From: Lasiosphaeris hirsuta
Lineage: Eukaryota > Ascomycota > Sordariomycetes > Sordariales > Lasiosphaeriaceae
Assembly (NCBI GenBank): GCA_030549175.1
Contig: JAUKUA010000001.1
Coordinates: 8,370,001 to 8,434,000, forward strand
Direction of reading: 5' to 3'
Length of the DNA stretch: 64,000 nt
Below, in pieces: positions 1 through 10,120 of the stretch. The notes below the pieces were generated by a model that saw only the letters and a program-made list of their open reading frames with translations, searched no databases and was not told where the DNA came from. A program made the translations under genes and the position numbers. Every line of letters begins with the position of its first letter. The stretch's first letter is position 1.

Positions 1-579
1 CTCGTCGTCGCCCTCCCCTTCTGGATCTTTCTGGGTCTGCTGAAGATGTCCCGGGCCGCCAAGATTTCCGTGGTCGGCAATCTTCCTCCTGGGCGTCGCG
101 TGAGCTTTCCCTTTCCTCCCTCTTCCTACCTAACACTCGTCACTAATCTTCCCAGAGCGTCACCGTCATCAGCATCATCCGCCTCGTCACCATCTACCAG
201 CTCTTCTACGTCGTCTAGCCCGACAAGAACCCCCACCACGACATCACCATCGCGCTCAACGTGGTCGAGGTCAACATCGCCATCGTCTCGGCTTCGGCCC
301 CGGCCCTCCGACCCCTGTTCCGCTCCTGGGCCCGGGGAGGGGGAAGGGGGGAAGGGGGGCCTGTTCGGCGGCAGCCACTACGGCCCCGGCACCAAGTACC
401 TCTCGCCCGGCGGCGACAAGTCGATCGTGACGGTGGGCGGCTTGCGCGTGGAGCCGCCGGGGGGGGGGGGGGGGGGGGCATATGGGGCTAGGGGTGGATG
501 GGGCCGAGCAGGTGGACCAGTGTTGCAAGTGTCGAGTTGGCTCGACCGTTATTTCGAAGCGGTGATGGCGTTACATTAG
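1..579 (+). pseudogene. PTH11-like / fungal rhodopsin-domain membrane protein, 3' part, disrupted
   Basis: The 5' end lies outside the window. Frame 1 opens with LVVALPFWIFLGLLK, a membrane helix, and reaches a donor near 100 (GTGAGC) with an acceptor near 154. The following frame reads SVTVISIIRLVTIYQLFYVV, then an in-frame TAG at 216-218, then PDKNPHHDITIALNVVEVN and a stretch ending SAPALRPLFRSW. This pattern (IIRL, then NxAIVxASAPALRPLF) is typical of the last helices of fungal rhodopsin-domain/PTH11-like proteins. Near 330-358 the reading frame must shift inside G-rich runs to recover GLFGGSHYGPGTKYLSPGG, a usual cytoplasmic tail. A run of 20 G lies at 459-478. I read this as a pseudogene or a locus with sequence errors. 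Both family and orientation are fairly clear; function is unknown. Confidence 0.6.
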
Positions 580-768
580 ACTGCTGATTGTTACGGCATT
601 TCTCCGTGTGATAAGACGCAGCATGTGGTTGATACTCAATGTCAGCAATGCTCCTGGCACTAGTTACACTCCTAGCTACCCTGTGAAACAATCAACTTCT
701 GGTGACAACCCCGACAACACCAAGCCCCCAACCCTCACCCCAACAACACCCCTCCACCGCTAACCTCA

Positions 769-1821
769 CTACCCACCATTTCCCCCAGCGTCTTCCTCCA
801 CCTGATCCAGCCGGTCAACCACAATCCCACTCCCCCTCCCCTTCACCCTCCTCACCGCCCTCACCCAATTCCTCCCCCCCGCAAAGCTCGTATCCCTACT
901 ACTCGTCATACTCAAGACCCCAAAAGCCCACACCCCCTCACCCCCTCTCCTCCACAATGGCCCGCCACTATTCCCCGGCGTCGCATCCGCATCCGTCCTG
1001 ATGGGCCCAGCCCCGCCCTCCACGCCCTCCCACCCCTCCGCCTCACACCCCATAACATCCTCCACCTTCACCCCTTCCTGCTCATACACCAGCGCGCCGC
1101 CGCCTTCCCGCTCACGGGGGTAGCCCAGCACGCGGAACAGGGCGCGGCCGACCTCGTGCGGGGCGTCGACGGCGCGCACCCCGAACCAGCCGCGCGCGCT
1201 ACCCACGTCGTGTTCGAGCGCCAGCACGGCCCAGTCGTCGCGCGCCACGCACTGCGGCTGCGCGCGCCACCCGGCGTGGAACACGGCGCGCACGGCGACG
1301 CTGCCGAACCACTCGCCGCGGTCGTACCCGGGCTGGAAGCGCACCGTGATGTTTTCGGCGGCAGCGGCGGTGGTGGTGGTGGTGGTGGTGGCGGCAGTGG
1401 GGGACCAGATCGGGACGCAGTGGCGGGCCGTGGCGACGTGCCACGGGCCGATGAGGAAGCCGGTGCAGTAGGTGCCGTTGGACCAGAGGATGCGGCCGAC
1501 GGCCGAGTAGGGGTAGGTCAGCGTCGTGTTTTCCGGGAGGGCATGGCGGTGGTCGGTCGGGCCGATGACGCCGCGGGGCGAGAGTTCATGTTGCCGACGG
1601 GGGATGAAGGGGAGGGTGGGAGTGGAGATGGTGGGCGCTAGGTCGGCCGGGGAGAGCGTGATGATCTCGAGAGGGGGCTGGGGCGAGGAAAAATGGGTGT
1701 GGATTGTGTCTGTGTCGAGCGTTGCAAGGGAGGGATGGTGCTCTGTCGTTGTGTCGGCTGAGTGTGCTGTGGCCTGGAGGATGGCTACAGCCAGGAAAAC
1801 AGCGTTTGTTATTATTTGCAT
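769..1821 (-). CDS. Secreted V8/trypsin-like serine protease (S1 family)
   Basis: A single open frame. I start at the ATG at 1821 because it is followed by a signal peptide (MQIITNAVFLAVAILQATA); the frame stays open upstream to an ATG at 1923, which would bury the signal. After a Ser/Thr/Pro-rich prosegment come the three catalytic motifs in S1 order: His in VATARHC, Asp in RDDWAVLAL and Ser in TPGNSGGPLW. This arrangement, with SGGPLW, matches the glutamyl-endopeptidase (V8-like) branch found in fungi, so the enzyme probably cleaves extracellular protein. A Thr7-Ala4 tract (GGT repeats at about 1370-1392 on the + strand) sits in a surface loop and may vary between strains. The neighbours are unrelated in function. 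Confidence 0.85.
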   Translation of the reverse strand: MQIITNAVFLAVAILQATAHSADTTTEHHPSLATLDTDTIHTHFSSPQPPLEIITLSPADLAPTISTPTLPFIPRRQHELSPRGVIGPTDHRHALPENTTLTYPYSAVGRILWSNGTYCTGFLIGPWHVATARHCVPIWSPTAATTTTTTTAAAAENITVRFQPGYDRGEWFGSVAVRAVFHAGWRAQPQCVARDDWAVLALEHDVGSARGWFGVRAVDAPHEVGRALFRVLGYPREREGGGALVYEQEGVKVEDVMGCEAEGWEGVEGGAGPIRTDADATPGNSGGPLWRRGGEGVWAFGVLSMTSSRDTSFAGGRNWVRAVRRVKGRGSGIVVDRLDQVEEDAGGNGG

Positions 1822-2295
1822 GGTTCTTTGTGTCAAGTTTTTCGTGAATAGACTTGTCCTTGAAGAGGGAGGTCTTGATGCAGGATGCCGTTCACGGTGT
1901 CGAAGAAAAATGTGCATTGTCATTACCAGACGTGAAAAGGTTTTCTTGTGACGTGAAAAGAGGAATTAAAATCGTGGTGCCCTGCCCTCATCGACTGCCT
2001 GCAAGTTTTCATCCACGAAAATTTAGGCCACAAAGTTTATTTCCTTCAAGGACATCTTGTTGAGCACAAAGACCAGACTTCACAGGCACACCAGCGTAGA
2101 GGCAATTTGTAATGTCCATTACTGTGATCAAGAACGACACCTGGTGAGATATGCGCAGCAGCCCAAGCACCGTAAATTGCAAACGACAAGACCTCGCGAC
2201 CCAAATCGGGTTCTCGTATCGCATCCGGCCGCGCCATTCTGTCCTTTCACACATCCATTCTAACTTTGTCCATGCCTGACACCACCATGTGCTTT
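1822..2295. other. Intergenic, protease promoter and ZIP 3' flank
   Basis: Short open frames here are shadows. It holds the upstream region of the protease and the downstream region of the ZIP gene. I see no RNA gene or repeat. Confidence 0.5.
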
Positions 2296-3642
2296 TCAAG
2301 CCCATCTGCCAAGCAGCGCCATTATGATTGTGCCCAAGAACAGGCAGACAAGCATAAAGGTGATACGGCCCTTGTCTCTGGTGCGCTCCTTGTTGAACAA
2401 AAAGTCGCGCGCCAGAAGCTCTACCAGACCTGTGTAGAGCAGAATGCCCGCCGAGATGGAGTCGAGCACGCCCGACACCACCGAAGCCGTGAAGGATTCG
2501 CTGTCGTACTGGGTAGCAAGACCGACACCGACGGCAATCGCAATGGGGGTCGTGAACCCATAGGCCAGGCAAAGGGCCCAGGGCATCCAGCCCATGCGCT
2601 TGGGGAAGGGGATGACGCTGAGACGGGCGCCGATACCGAGACCCTCAAAGGCCTGGTGGAAGACGATGACAGGGTACAGGGTGGTGAACTCTTCGCCAAT
2701 AACGCCGAGATTCAAGCCGATGATGACCGAGTGGAAGATGACACCAAACTCGAGAATGAGGAACGAGAGGATCTGCTCGCGGAATGCGCGCTCCGTTGCA
2801 GCCGCGGTGCCCGAGAGGGCATCTCCGTTTTCGATTTCCGCTCTCGAAACTTGGGCAGGGGGAGCCACAGCAATGACACGGGTGGCAACGCGCGACAGGC
2901 CAGTGGGGGCACGCGAAAGACCCGTGTTGGCACGCGACGGCAGGGGAATGTCGCCTTGGTCGGCTGAGTGTAGGTATTGGTGTGAGCAGGGTGCGGGCTG
3001 TGAGTCCTCGCGGGGACGGCTACCTCCAATGCCAGCCGTGTCATTTTCGCCAGTACCGTTATCGCTAGTGCCCTCGTTCGAGGCCGCTTCCTTGGTCTCG
3101 CCAACGATTGTCTCGGTCATGGGAATGCTGTCCTTAGTAACTTTGCCCTCGACGTCGATCTTCTCGTGGCCAAAGTCAAAGGTGCGCTCGACGTACCACT
3201 CAGCGCCAAAGTCGAGGAGGAAGATGAGCATGACCGAGGTCATGGCGATGGCAGGCGGCCAGGAGAACAAGGCCCAGGAGCCCATCATGCCAACACATGT
3301 TGCGGGGCCGATCTCGGCGTAGGCGGGGTCGAGCAGGTGGATGAAGGCAGTCGCGATGATGACACCGGCACCGAAGTAGCGGGCGAACAGGTAGACGTAG
3401 AGAGGGATGCGCAGATTGGGCACGCGAGTGGCGATGACGGGAAACAGAGTGGTCAGGCTGGACGTGACCAGGATGACAAACAAGGCAGAGATGCGGGCGC
3501 CGAGGCGGCCGTCGAACTGGTTGCCACCCGCATTGACGTAGCAGATGATGTCTCGGAGGTTGGCAGAGTCGAGGTCGACGCTGTGAGGGTCGAAGGCGGC
3601 GCCGGTGATGGCGCCGGCCAGGTTGTTTCCAGTCCAGGACAT
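2296..3642 (-). CDS. ZIP family zinc (iron) transporter, Zrt1/Zrt2-like, plasma membrane
   Basis: One uninterrupted 448-residue frame. Three N-terminal membrane helices (about residues 47-70, 82-105 and 123-145) are followed by a long, polar loop of about 130 residues rich in Ser, Thr, Asp and Glu, then five helices. The signature metal-site motifs are present: HSVIIGLNLG in helix IV and HQAFEGLGIGARL in helix V. The ending LLGRWA is typical of fungal ZIP proteins. The family moves Zn2+ (sometimes Fe2+) into the cytosol. Length and topology agree with yeast Zrt1/Zrt2. I could not identify a Zap1/ZafA-type site upstream by eye. The reverse strand carries long open frames that are shadows. Confidence 0.93.
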   Translation of the reverse strand: MSWTGNNLAGAITGAAFDPHSVDLDSANLRDIICYVNAGGNQFDGRLGARISALFVILVTSSLTTLFPVIATRVPNLRIPLYVYLFARYFGAGVIIATAFIHLLDPAYAEIGPATCVGMMGSWALFSWPPAIAMTSVMLIFLLDFGAEWYVERTFDFGHEKIDVEGKVTKDSIPMTETIVGETKEAASNEGTSDNGTGENDTAGIGGSRPREDSQPAPCSHQYLHSADQGDIPLPSRANTGLSRAPTGLSRVATRVIAVAPPAQVSRAEIENGDALSGTAAATERAFREQILSFLILEFGVIFHSVIIGLNLGVIGEEFTTLYPVIVFHQAFEGLGIGARLSVIPFPKRMGWMPWALCLAYGFTTPIAIAVGVGLATQYDSESFTASVVSGVLDSISAGILLYTGLVELLARDFLFNKERTRDKGRITFMLVCLFLGTIIMALLGRWA

Positions 3643-5093
3643 GGCTGACGAGAGAGAGTTATCGGAAAATAGGGTTGCTGTAGGTTTCGGGAGATTGATG
3701 TGAAGGGAAGGATCTGGTGTGGCAGCTGATTAGAACGACAGAACGATAGAGCGCACACTGGCACCGGCCACCACTGGTAAACTTGGCAGAGTGGACTTAC
3801 CAGCTCTTTCTTGGGTTTCCTCGCAGCTGTTTGTGTGGTACAGTCACGGCGGAGGCAGGAGGAAGGGTGTTGGTCTCACTCCGCGGCTGCGCACAAACTG
3901 TCGGTCAGCAGCGGTTGTGGTGTTGAGAAATGAACCCGGGGAAGAAAATGGAGAGAATCCGGGCCCTCGAAATACCCAACAGCTTTGAAGGGCATGACCG
4001 ATGAGGACCTTGATGGCCAGACGGCAGCATTTCCAGGTTCGCTGCTCTGAGTGGCTGCCGCAACTCGCTCAGCACCTTGATGGCCAGATGGGCCGGCTGA
4101 CTATTGACAAAAACTGTCGACCCACAACGGCTGGGTTGGGGGCCAAGATGGGCAGGAACGGTCAGGTGGGAAGTCGCGACAGAAGAAAAATATTGAAGCT
4201 GGCTCTGTTCGCTCGCAGGGAATCGTGAATGACTACATAGAATACGGTGCTACTAACGAATCCACGAGCTAAAGCTACTGGCGGAACTATAAGACAGCAT
4301 CTTGTCTCACTTCAGGAGTTATGAGGGGACTAAAGGGGCTAGTTGGTCCGGAGTGCGCCGAGTCATGTTCCATCGGTCGCATGGCAAACTGCAAGTGTTG
4401 CACTGTCTCACCACCCATAGTTACAATGTCCGCGTTGGGAAAGTGCCCAAAAGAGTTGATCCAGTGCAGCGGACTGCCCTCCTTCCCGCATGTCGTCTTT
4501 CCGAGAGGCAGCAGCCCGATGTGGTGCTGCTGTACAACGGTCGCTATTTCCCGCTGATTTGTGGGATACTTGCCGCGGACTCTGAAATGACGTCGGTGTC
4601 ACGGGCTGTAGTGCCAAATGAGGGCCGTTGCAAACATCTGCATGCCATTCAACAGCGTTCGTCGTCGTTCCTGCTCAATGTAGGACCCCATTTGAAAAGA
4701 ATATGAAAGATGGCTTCTCCCTAGAATCGTTCTCGCTCGTTCCGGGTTGAGCGACTGGGTGAGCTCAGCTGGCCTCGAGCGTGTTGAGTATAGTCGCGAC
4801 TGCTACCAAAAACCCTTTGTTCAACCTTGTCGTCTCGATCGCTGGAAACACGTACCTACCTATGCCACTGTCGCAGCTACCCGGAGCTCAGTGTTTTTAC
4901 CGTGTTTGTCTCCTTGTCGTGATTCTTCCATTTTTACCATCGCATTATGGCATCTCCCAACGTTTACAATCAAGTGGAACCTGTTGCTTTCCTTTCGCCT
5001 GTGGAAGTCAGACAAAATGAACTCGTGGTTACTTGAGTACTTTTGTCACTCCGCTTGGCCTTTCCATGATCATCTTGACTGGATTCCTGTCTG
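3643..5093. other. Intergenic region between ZIP gene and tubby-like gene
   Basis: About 1.45 kb. Several short plus-strand frames (for example 4302-4706) have no recognisable motif and low codon bias. A short internal repeat, CTTGATGGCCAGA, occurs near 4010 and 4076. Nothing else is supportable. Confidence 0.5.
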
Positions 5094-5864
5094 TCAGCAG
5101 ATCCCGCACAAAAGAGAGGAGGGGCCATGGTTGGTCTCACAATGTTTCCATCCCTTCTTTTCGCGCGGCGCGCCGGTGGAATGGAGGCGCCAAAGCCACA
5201 AGCACCACAGGGCCACCAAGCCATCCGTCATACGACGTGACAGTGGTACCGACACAATGAGCCTGCCTTGGTCGTCGCCGCTTCTCAAACTAGGCCCGTC
5301 CTGTGTCGCCAACACTCTCCCTTCTGCATCACTCCACTCAAAGCCATTATTCCCCTCCCTGACGATAAAGTGGTAATCATTTTTGGCAACCTTCTTCCCA
5401 CTCTCGAGCTCCCTGTCAGACAGCTTCTTCACTGCCCGATAACCCGAGTATGGGAAGGAACGTTTCTTCAACGTGACGTCACCGAGCCCCTTTCTTGAAA
5501 GACAGTCCATGGAGAAATCTGCATTGATTTCAAAGATGGGAGTTATGCGCGTCAGGTTGTAGATGTGCTTGCCCCGATGCGACACGTTGGGGCTCCCATC
5601 TGTCGTTGTGCGCACCCGGTAGTCGAGTCGCTGAAACTCGATGTTGGTTGTTGCTGGCCCCTGCGTGTGTATTACCCGCGACAGCTCGTAAACTGGGGAT
5701 GTGCTGTTTGGTTCGGCATAGACAAAACGGCCATGGAGGGTGTAGGCTGTTGGCAGCACTACTTCTTCGGGGTCATCGCGCTGTTCGCGGTATGTCGGTG
5801 GTTCATTCCCGAAGGCGGGCGGTGGTGCTGGTTCTGAGTCATTTGGGATGGTTGTCTCCGACAT
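5094..5864 (-). CDS. Conserved fungal hypothetical protein, tubby C-terminal-like fold
   Basis: Intronless, 256 residues. The N-terminus is Pro-rich and acidic (APPPAFGNEPPTY). The central part alternates short beta-strand-like segments (YTLHGRFVYAE, VYELSRVI, IEFQRLDYRV, HIYNLTRI, DYHFIVRE, RLIVSVPL), the layout of the small fungal proteins annotated as tubby-C-terminal-like. Near the C-terminus a short hydrophobic Trp/Leu-rich segment (GLVALWCLWLW) could be a membrane or lipid anchor. There is no catalytic motif, and no partner is suggested by the neighbourhood. The start is the first ATG after an upstream stop and fits the family's N-terminus. The family assignment is by pattern only. Confidence 0.7.
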   Translation of the reverse strand: MSETTIPNDSEPAPPPAFGNEPPTYREQRDDPEEVVLPTAYTLHGRFVYAEPNSTSPVYELSRVIHTQGPATTNIEFQRLDYRVRTTTDGSPNVSHRGKHIYNLTRITPIFEINADFSMDCLSRKGLGDVTLKKRSFPYSGYRAVKKLSDRELESGKKVAKNDYHFIVREGNNGFEWSDAEGRVLATQDGPSLRSGDDQGRLIVSVPLSRRMTDGLVALWCLWLWRLHSTGAPREKKGWKHCETNHGPSSLLCGIC

Positions 5865-7103
5865 TTGAAGGCTGCGGATATGAAACTCAAATTGGCTGAA
5901 TTCGTGATTTCAGGTTTTCTAGTTGGTGGTGGAGGTTTGGAAATGTAAGGCTCAATCCCGAGAGTGCCGTTGTCGATGGAGCTTGAAGGTTGCGAGGTAG
6001 GAATGATGTCTGCTGCTGCTGCGGCCGGAAACACGTAATGCGAAGGCTGTACAGCGGGGATAGGAGCCGGAGATAAGTAGAGAGTGCTAGGTTCGGGAGT
6101 AGCCGGGGGTTGCACGAGTAACTAGTCCGGGCTGGGCCCCACTGCACATCATCTGGAACAATGCGGGAGTTGGTCACTTTGAACCCCTGCCTGTTGGTGT
6201 CAGGAAAATATCCCGAAGACTCTAAAGCCCTCATTAGCACTGATTTCATATCAATGATAAGGTACATACCTACATGCCTTGGGTATTGCTATAAAACTGT
6301 CACTTCCTAGACACCTTCGAGCCTCGGAGTCAATCCCAAGTCAATGAAAATGAAGTACTGTTGGCACAAGGCAGCTAGAAGGGGGCTTCACTAATCGGAA
6401 TGTTTATATCTGGGAAAGGAATATCGATCAACTGACCGCTATACTGGGTTATGCATGTTGGAACTCTCCTACTCATTTGCGACTCAGCCTGTGACTTGAT
6501 GAATCGCGGCCCAAGGGAGTGGTCCTCATCACCAATAGGATCAGCGTTTCTCGTGTCTTGGCCCTCGGGCTCGCATGGCTACCGGTAGTGCGGCTGCCCA
6601 TCACGGCCAATACCTAAATATTCTTGTTGATTAGTTACATGCGAACTAAACTGTTAGGAAAAGACACAAGCACGATACACACGGCTACTACTACCAGTAA
6701 ATGGTTATCTAAACCTCTGGAAGGGAGTAGAAGCGGAGAAGCACTGTTTTGATAATTAGTATCAGCTGTAGTCCAATGGCATGGATGATAGAGATCGATA
6801 TACGGTTAAATAATAACGGAAGCGGCAGAAGTTCAAAGGCGTGACCCCAATCGGCAATGAGGGGTTTCGGGTTCAACAACAGCCAAACAGATGTCGCGTT
6901 GCAACTTGGAGTTCGGAATGATGACGGCATGAGTGGCATGATGTTGCCGATATACCGGATGCACGATTAAATTTCATGACAAAAGACAATGAAGCAACGA
7001 GATCATGCTTTCCATCAACTCACATCATATGATTATCTTGCAACTCTAGACATTTTGCTCCACAATGAAATTTTCGAGCTGCTTGGTAGGTGAGAGGACG
7101 TGG
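5865..7103. other. Intergenic, head-to-head promoter region of tubby-like and HSP20 genes
   Basis: Comparatively AT-rich. The minus-strand frames at 5759-6267 overlap the expected 5' leader and show no conserved motif. No repeat or RNA gene recognised. Confidence 0.5.
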
Positions 7104-7111
7104 CTATTTAT
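7104..7111 (+). promoter_or_regulatory. TATA-like element of the HSP20 gene
   Basis: CTATTTAT lies 39 nt before the first ATG (7150) and about 165 nt before the second (7276). A stress-response-like CCCCT sits at 7129-7133. I looked for a canonical heat-shock element (GAAnnTTCnnGAA) and did not find a clean one. Confidence 0.35.
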
Positions 7112-7149
7112 CCTCCATTGTCGCCGCCCCTTTGTATCTCTTCGACACA

Positions 7150-7836
7150 ATGGACAACCTCAAACTCATGCGAGCTTGCCGCGCATCTCGAGCTGGATTA
7201 TCGGCTATTCATCCTCGACCTTCAACCATTTTAACAAGACCCATTTACTCCCGTTCCCTATCAACATCACCAAACATGGCACTCTGGAACCCCCGCCACT
7301 CCACTCCGGGATTCTCCTCCCTCTTCCGAATGCTGGACGATTTTGAAAAGCACGCCCAACAGGCCATCATCGGTCGCCCGATGGGGAGCACTTTCTCGGA
7401 TGGCCTCCAGACCTTTGCCCCCAAGTTTGACGTCACCGAGCATGAGAAGAACTACGTCCTTCAGGGCGAGCTTCCCGGTGTCCCCCCTGAGAATGTCGCC
7501 ATTGAGTTCACAGATCCCCAGACCATGGTTGTTCGCGGTCACGCCAAACGTGAGCATACCGAGGGCGATCCGTCACTTGGCCGGGTCGAAGAAGGCAAGG
7601 AACCTGAGAAAATCGAGGGAGGCAACGGCAAGAAGACCGAAGCGCCCAAGGAGGCCGAGAAGCCAGGCCCCAGGTACTGGCTAAGCGAGCGGTCCTATGG
7701 CGAGTTTTCGCGTGTCTTCAATTTCCCTGCTGGCGTTGATCAGGACAAGGTAGAGGCCAAGTTTGAAAACGGTGTTCTAAACATTACGGTGCCCAAGGTG
7801 GAGAAGAAGGGTGTCCGCAAAATCGAGATCAATTGA
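7150..7836 (+). CDS. HSP20 / alpha-crystallin small heat-shock protein, possible mitochondrial and cytosolic forms
   Basis: The alpha-crystallin domain runs from APKFDVTEHEKNYVLQGELPG to FNFPAGVDQDKVEAKFENG and closes with NITVPKV. The C-terminal IEI of KIEIN is the usual dimer-docking tail. A charged, Lys/Glu-rich insertion separates the two halves, as in fungal Hsp30. Two starts look good. ATG 7276 (CAAACATGGC) gives the usual fungal start MALWNPR. ATG 7150 (CACAATGGAC, a near-perfect fungal context) adds 42 residues that are basic, Ser-rich and nearly free of acids, ending in IYSRSLSTSPN, which looks like a mitochondrial presequence. The protein holds unfolding clients under heat stress. 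Which start is used cannot be settled from DNA alone. Confidence 0.92.
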   Translation: MDNLKLMRACRASRAGLSAIHPRPSTILTRPIYSRSLSTSPNMALWNPRHSTPGFSSLFRMLDDFEKHAQQAIIGRPMGSTFSDGLQTFAPKFDVTEHEKNYVLQGELPGVPPENVAIEFTDPQTMVVRGHAKREHTEGDPSLGRVEEGKEPEKIEGGNGKKTEAPKEAEKPGPRYWLSERSYGEFSRVFNFPAGVDQDKVEAKFENGVLNITVPKVEKKGVRKIEIN

Positions 7837-8893
7837 GCAGCTTTAGCGATGGTGAGATGAAACAAGAATTACTAATGCAAGGGTTATGGCATTGAATGGG
7901 ACGGCGGAGACGAGCGGACAGATTGGAACGCGAAATGTAGTAAAACATCACAGTAGAGAGTAAAATCCAACGCACTTGAATTTTCCATCCAAATCTGTGG
8001 GCGAAGCAGAGCGATTGGGAAAAGTGGTGATGAATTGTTGTGTTGCGGGCCAGGAACTTCCTGGCCTGCAGCAGCTATCTGGGTGTGGCATGGCGCTAAG
8101 GCCATGGCACTAGCCAGGCAGGCGTGGTGGCGTGTGCGCTACCCTCGAGGTGGGGCAGCACCTCCAACAAAATCACCCCAAAGTTTTTAGGGTCTGTTCC
8201 TGAGAGCTACTCTGAGATTGTATTGTACCAAAATGCGGAGTGCCGCCGAGTTTGGCAAGGGAGGAACCGAGTCTACCAGGCGCCGTGAAGACTAGTAGCT
8301 GTGGGAGCACCATTGGAATCCCCTGTTCGAGGGCCGCGGAGCAAAATTGCTGGCCACCACAACGCGCTCGAGTTAGGCCGTCAGATTGAGGAGTTCTTTC
8401 TTGGGGGAAGGTCCCTTCTACCTTCACTGCCAAAGTAGATCTTCATGTCCAGCACTAGCCGTCGACGACCGCAGATCAGGGTCAACTAAAAGGATCCCGT
8501 CTCTTATGCGGGAGGCGAAAGCTGTGTGTGGTAGCCAATGCGACAGAGCAGGGCAACGGCTATCGAGGAGTTGGCCTGACTGAAACTGAGGTTCACTAGT
8601 AGAGACCTCGGGTCCTAGTCAGAGTAAGATAACGCAACTTGTTGTGATTCCGCTGAATGCAACATCTATATTTACTCTAGAACAAGCCCCTTTCCTGGCT
8701 GATTTCTGCTGTATCCGACAATCCTTTCAATCATCGACACCAGCACTATCATTCAAAAACACCACTCCAACCAAGGTCAAGAACAACCGACATTTTCCAG
8801 ACATCCAACATCGACATCGCAACCTGCAACCTATATCCTCCCACAACCTACTTCACCCTTCAACGCGACCTCACAACACACCCACCCGTCAAA
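7837..8893. other. Intergenic between HSP20 and the Cys-rich locus
   Basis: No coding signal. The last 150 nt are C/A-rich, like a long 5' leader of the downstream small gene. Confidence 0.5.
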
Positions 8894-9146
8894 ATGCCTC
8901 CTTGGTGAGCATCACCACTGCTTTTCGACTTTGAAATCTGCTGACGCCGTTACCGAGTAGTACTTGTGCTTCAGGATGGCTCTCGCTCCTGCAGCACCTG
9001 CTCCTGCAACACGTGCTCCTGCGAAGCATGCGGGGTAATCTCCAAACAACACCGATTCGCGTACTGAAAACGCCCTCTTTCAGTCCTGTCGCACTAATAA
9101 GCTGCATACCTGTGGTGAATCGACGAAGCTGGAATCTCAGTTCTGA
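8894..9146 (+). CDS. Small cysteine-rich metallothionein-like gene, three exons, frame problem
   Basis: Too short to stand out as an open frame. ATG 8894 has an ideal context (TCAAAATGCC). Exon 1 is 8894-8904; the intron 8905-8960 (GTGAGC...GTAG) has a CTGAC branch site. Exon 2 begins MPPCTCASG across the junction. From about 8980 the Cys-rich reading is in the next frame: SCSTCSCNTCSCEACG, seven Cys in C-x-C and C-x-x-C spacing, the hallmark of copper/zinc-binding metallothioneins. A second intron, 9035-9083 (GTAATC...CAG), leads to a short exon ending at TGA 9146. The two halves of exon 2 differ by one nucleotide of frame, so this is a recent pseudogene, a sequence error, or a splice form I have missed. 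The Cys spacing is too regular to be chance. Confidence 0.5.
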
Positions 9147-10120
9147 CTGGCTCCGATGAGAAGGGGGAAGATGACCCTCAGACTGCCTACGCACATTTTC
9201 CTATGTCATGTCATTTGGTACAATCTATCGTTCAATTTCCTTGAATACCTGGACTGGAGGATGTCACTGTAGAGGGGGACTACCGTGTACAATACTGCTT
9301 GCTTCCGAGCATCTCATCAAATCTTGTTTGCAAGTTTGTGTCATGCTCCATTGATGGCGACTTTTCGGCGTCTGACGGCTAATGACCTTCCCCTCTTCGA
9401 GAAAGATGTGGAAACTGCACGCCGTGGTTGACTCGAACCGCACGACCCGAGATAGTATCGTTCGCCAAAATCTCTTTGCGTTGTTAGCTTTATCTTCGCA
9501 AGGCTCCGTACTGCCTTGCACGGGCTGAATCTCAAGCGCAGCCTGAGCCACGTCGCCCCAAGTGGCCGGACCATGAATATCTCTCCATCTGTTTGGTTGA
9601 CCGCTGGCCTAGGTACGCCCGAGGCTTTGCCCTGCTTGAAACCACCCGCATCGTAATAAAAGTCAGGGCTGTCTTCGGGGCGGCTATAGGAGACCATATA
9701 GACTTGACAACCGACTCAACATGCATCCCGAGATACGCGGGGGTCAGTCGACCCCTCTTTCATTACCACTCATGTTGAAAGCCGATATCGTACGCAGTGT
9801 GTTCCCCGCACAAATGTGCACAAATCTATAGTGATGGTTGCTGAGATAGGTAGCCTCACCTTTCTATATGGCGTATTCCGTCGTTTCGGTCGAGCGGGAG
9901 CCCCCACGGGCCAGCGCGCAGGTACTTGACATGGAGCCACTCCAGTGTAGAAGCCCTACTCCATCGGCCCCCGTATTGAACTACGAATACCGGGATCCGG
10001 AGAGCCTTGTGACAATCAACGATGGCCTGCTTGGGTACCTAGTTATCCATAAGAGTTTGCTCAATCCCTTGGTTCAGCCAACTATGGTACCATCGTCTTG
10101 CGAAACGTCTAGTTGCTTAC
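9147..10120. other. Intergenic
   Basis: Contains the frame at 9868-10185, which overlaps the start of the next gene in another frame and has no motif. Nothing else recognised. Confidence 0.5.

Noticed and set aside
2266..3648. Several long frames antisense to the ZIP transporter
   Set aside because: Shadows; the ZIP protein has its full helix set on the other strand.
4302..4706. 134-codon frame between ZIP and tubby-like genes
   Set aside because: No conserved motif, odd composition, overlapping frames of similar length.
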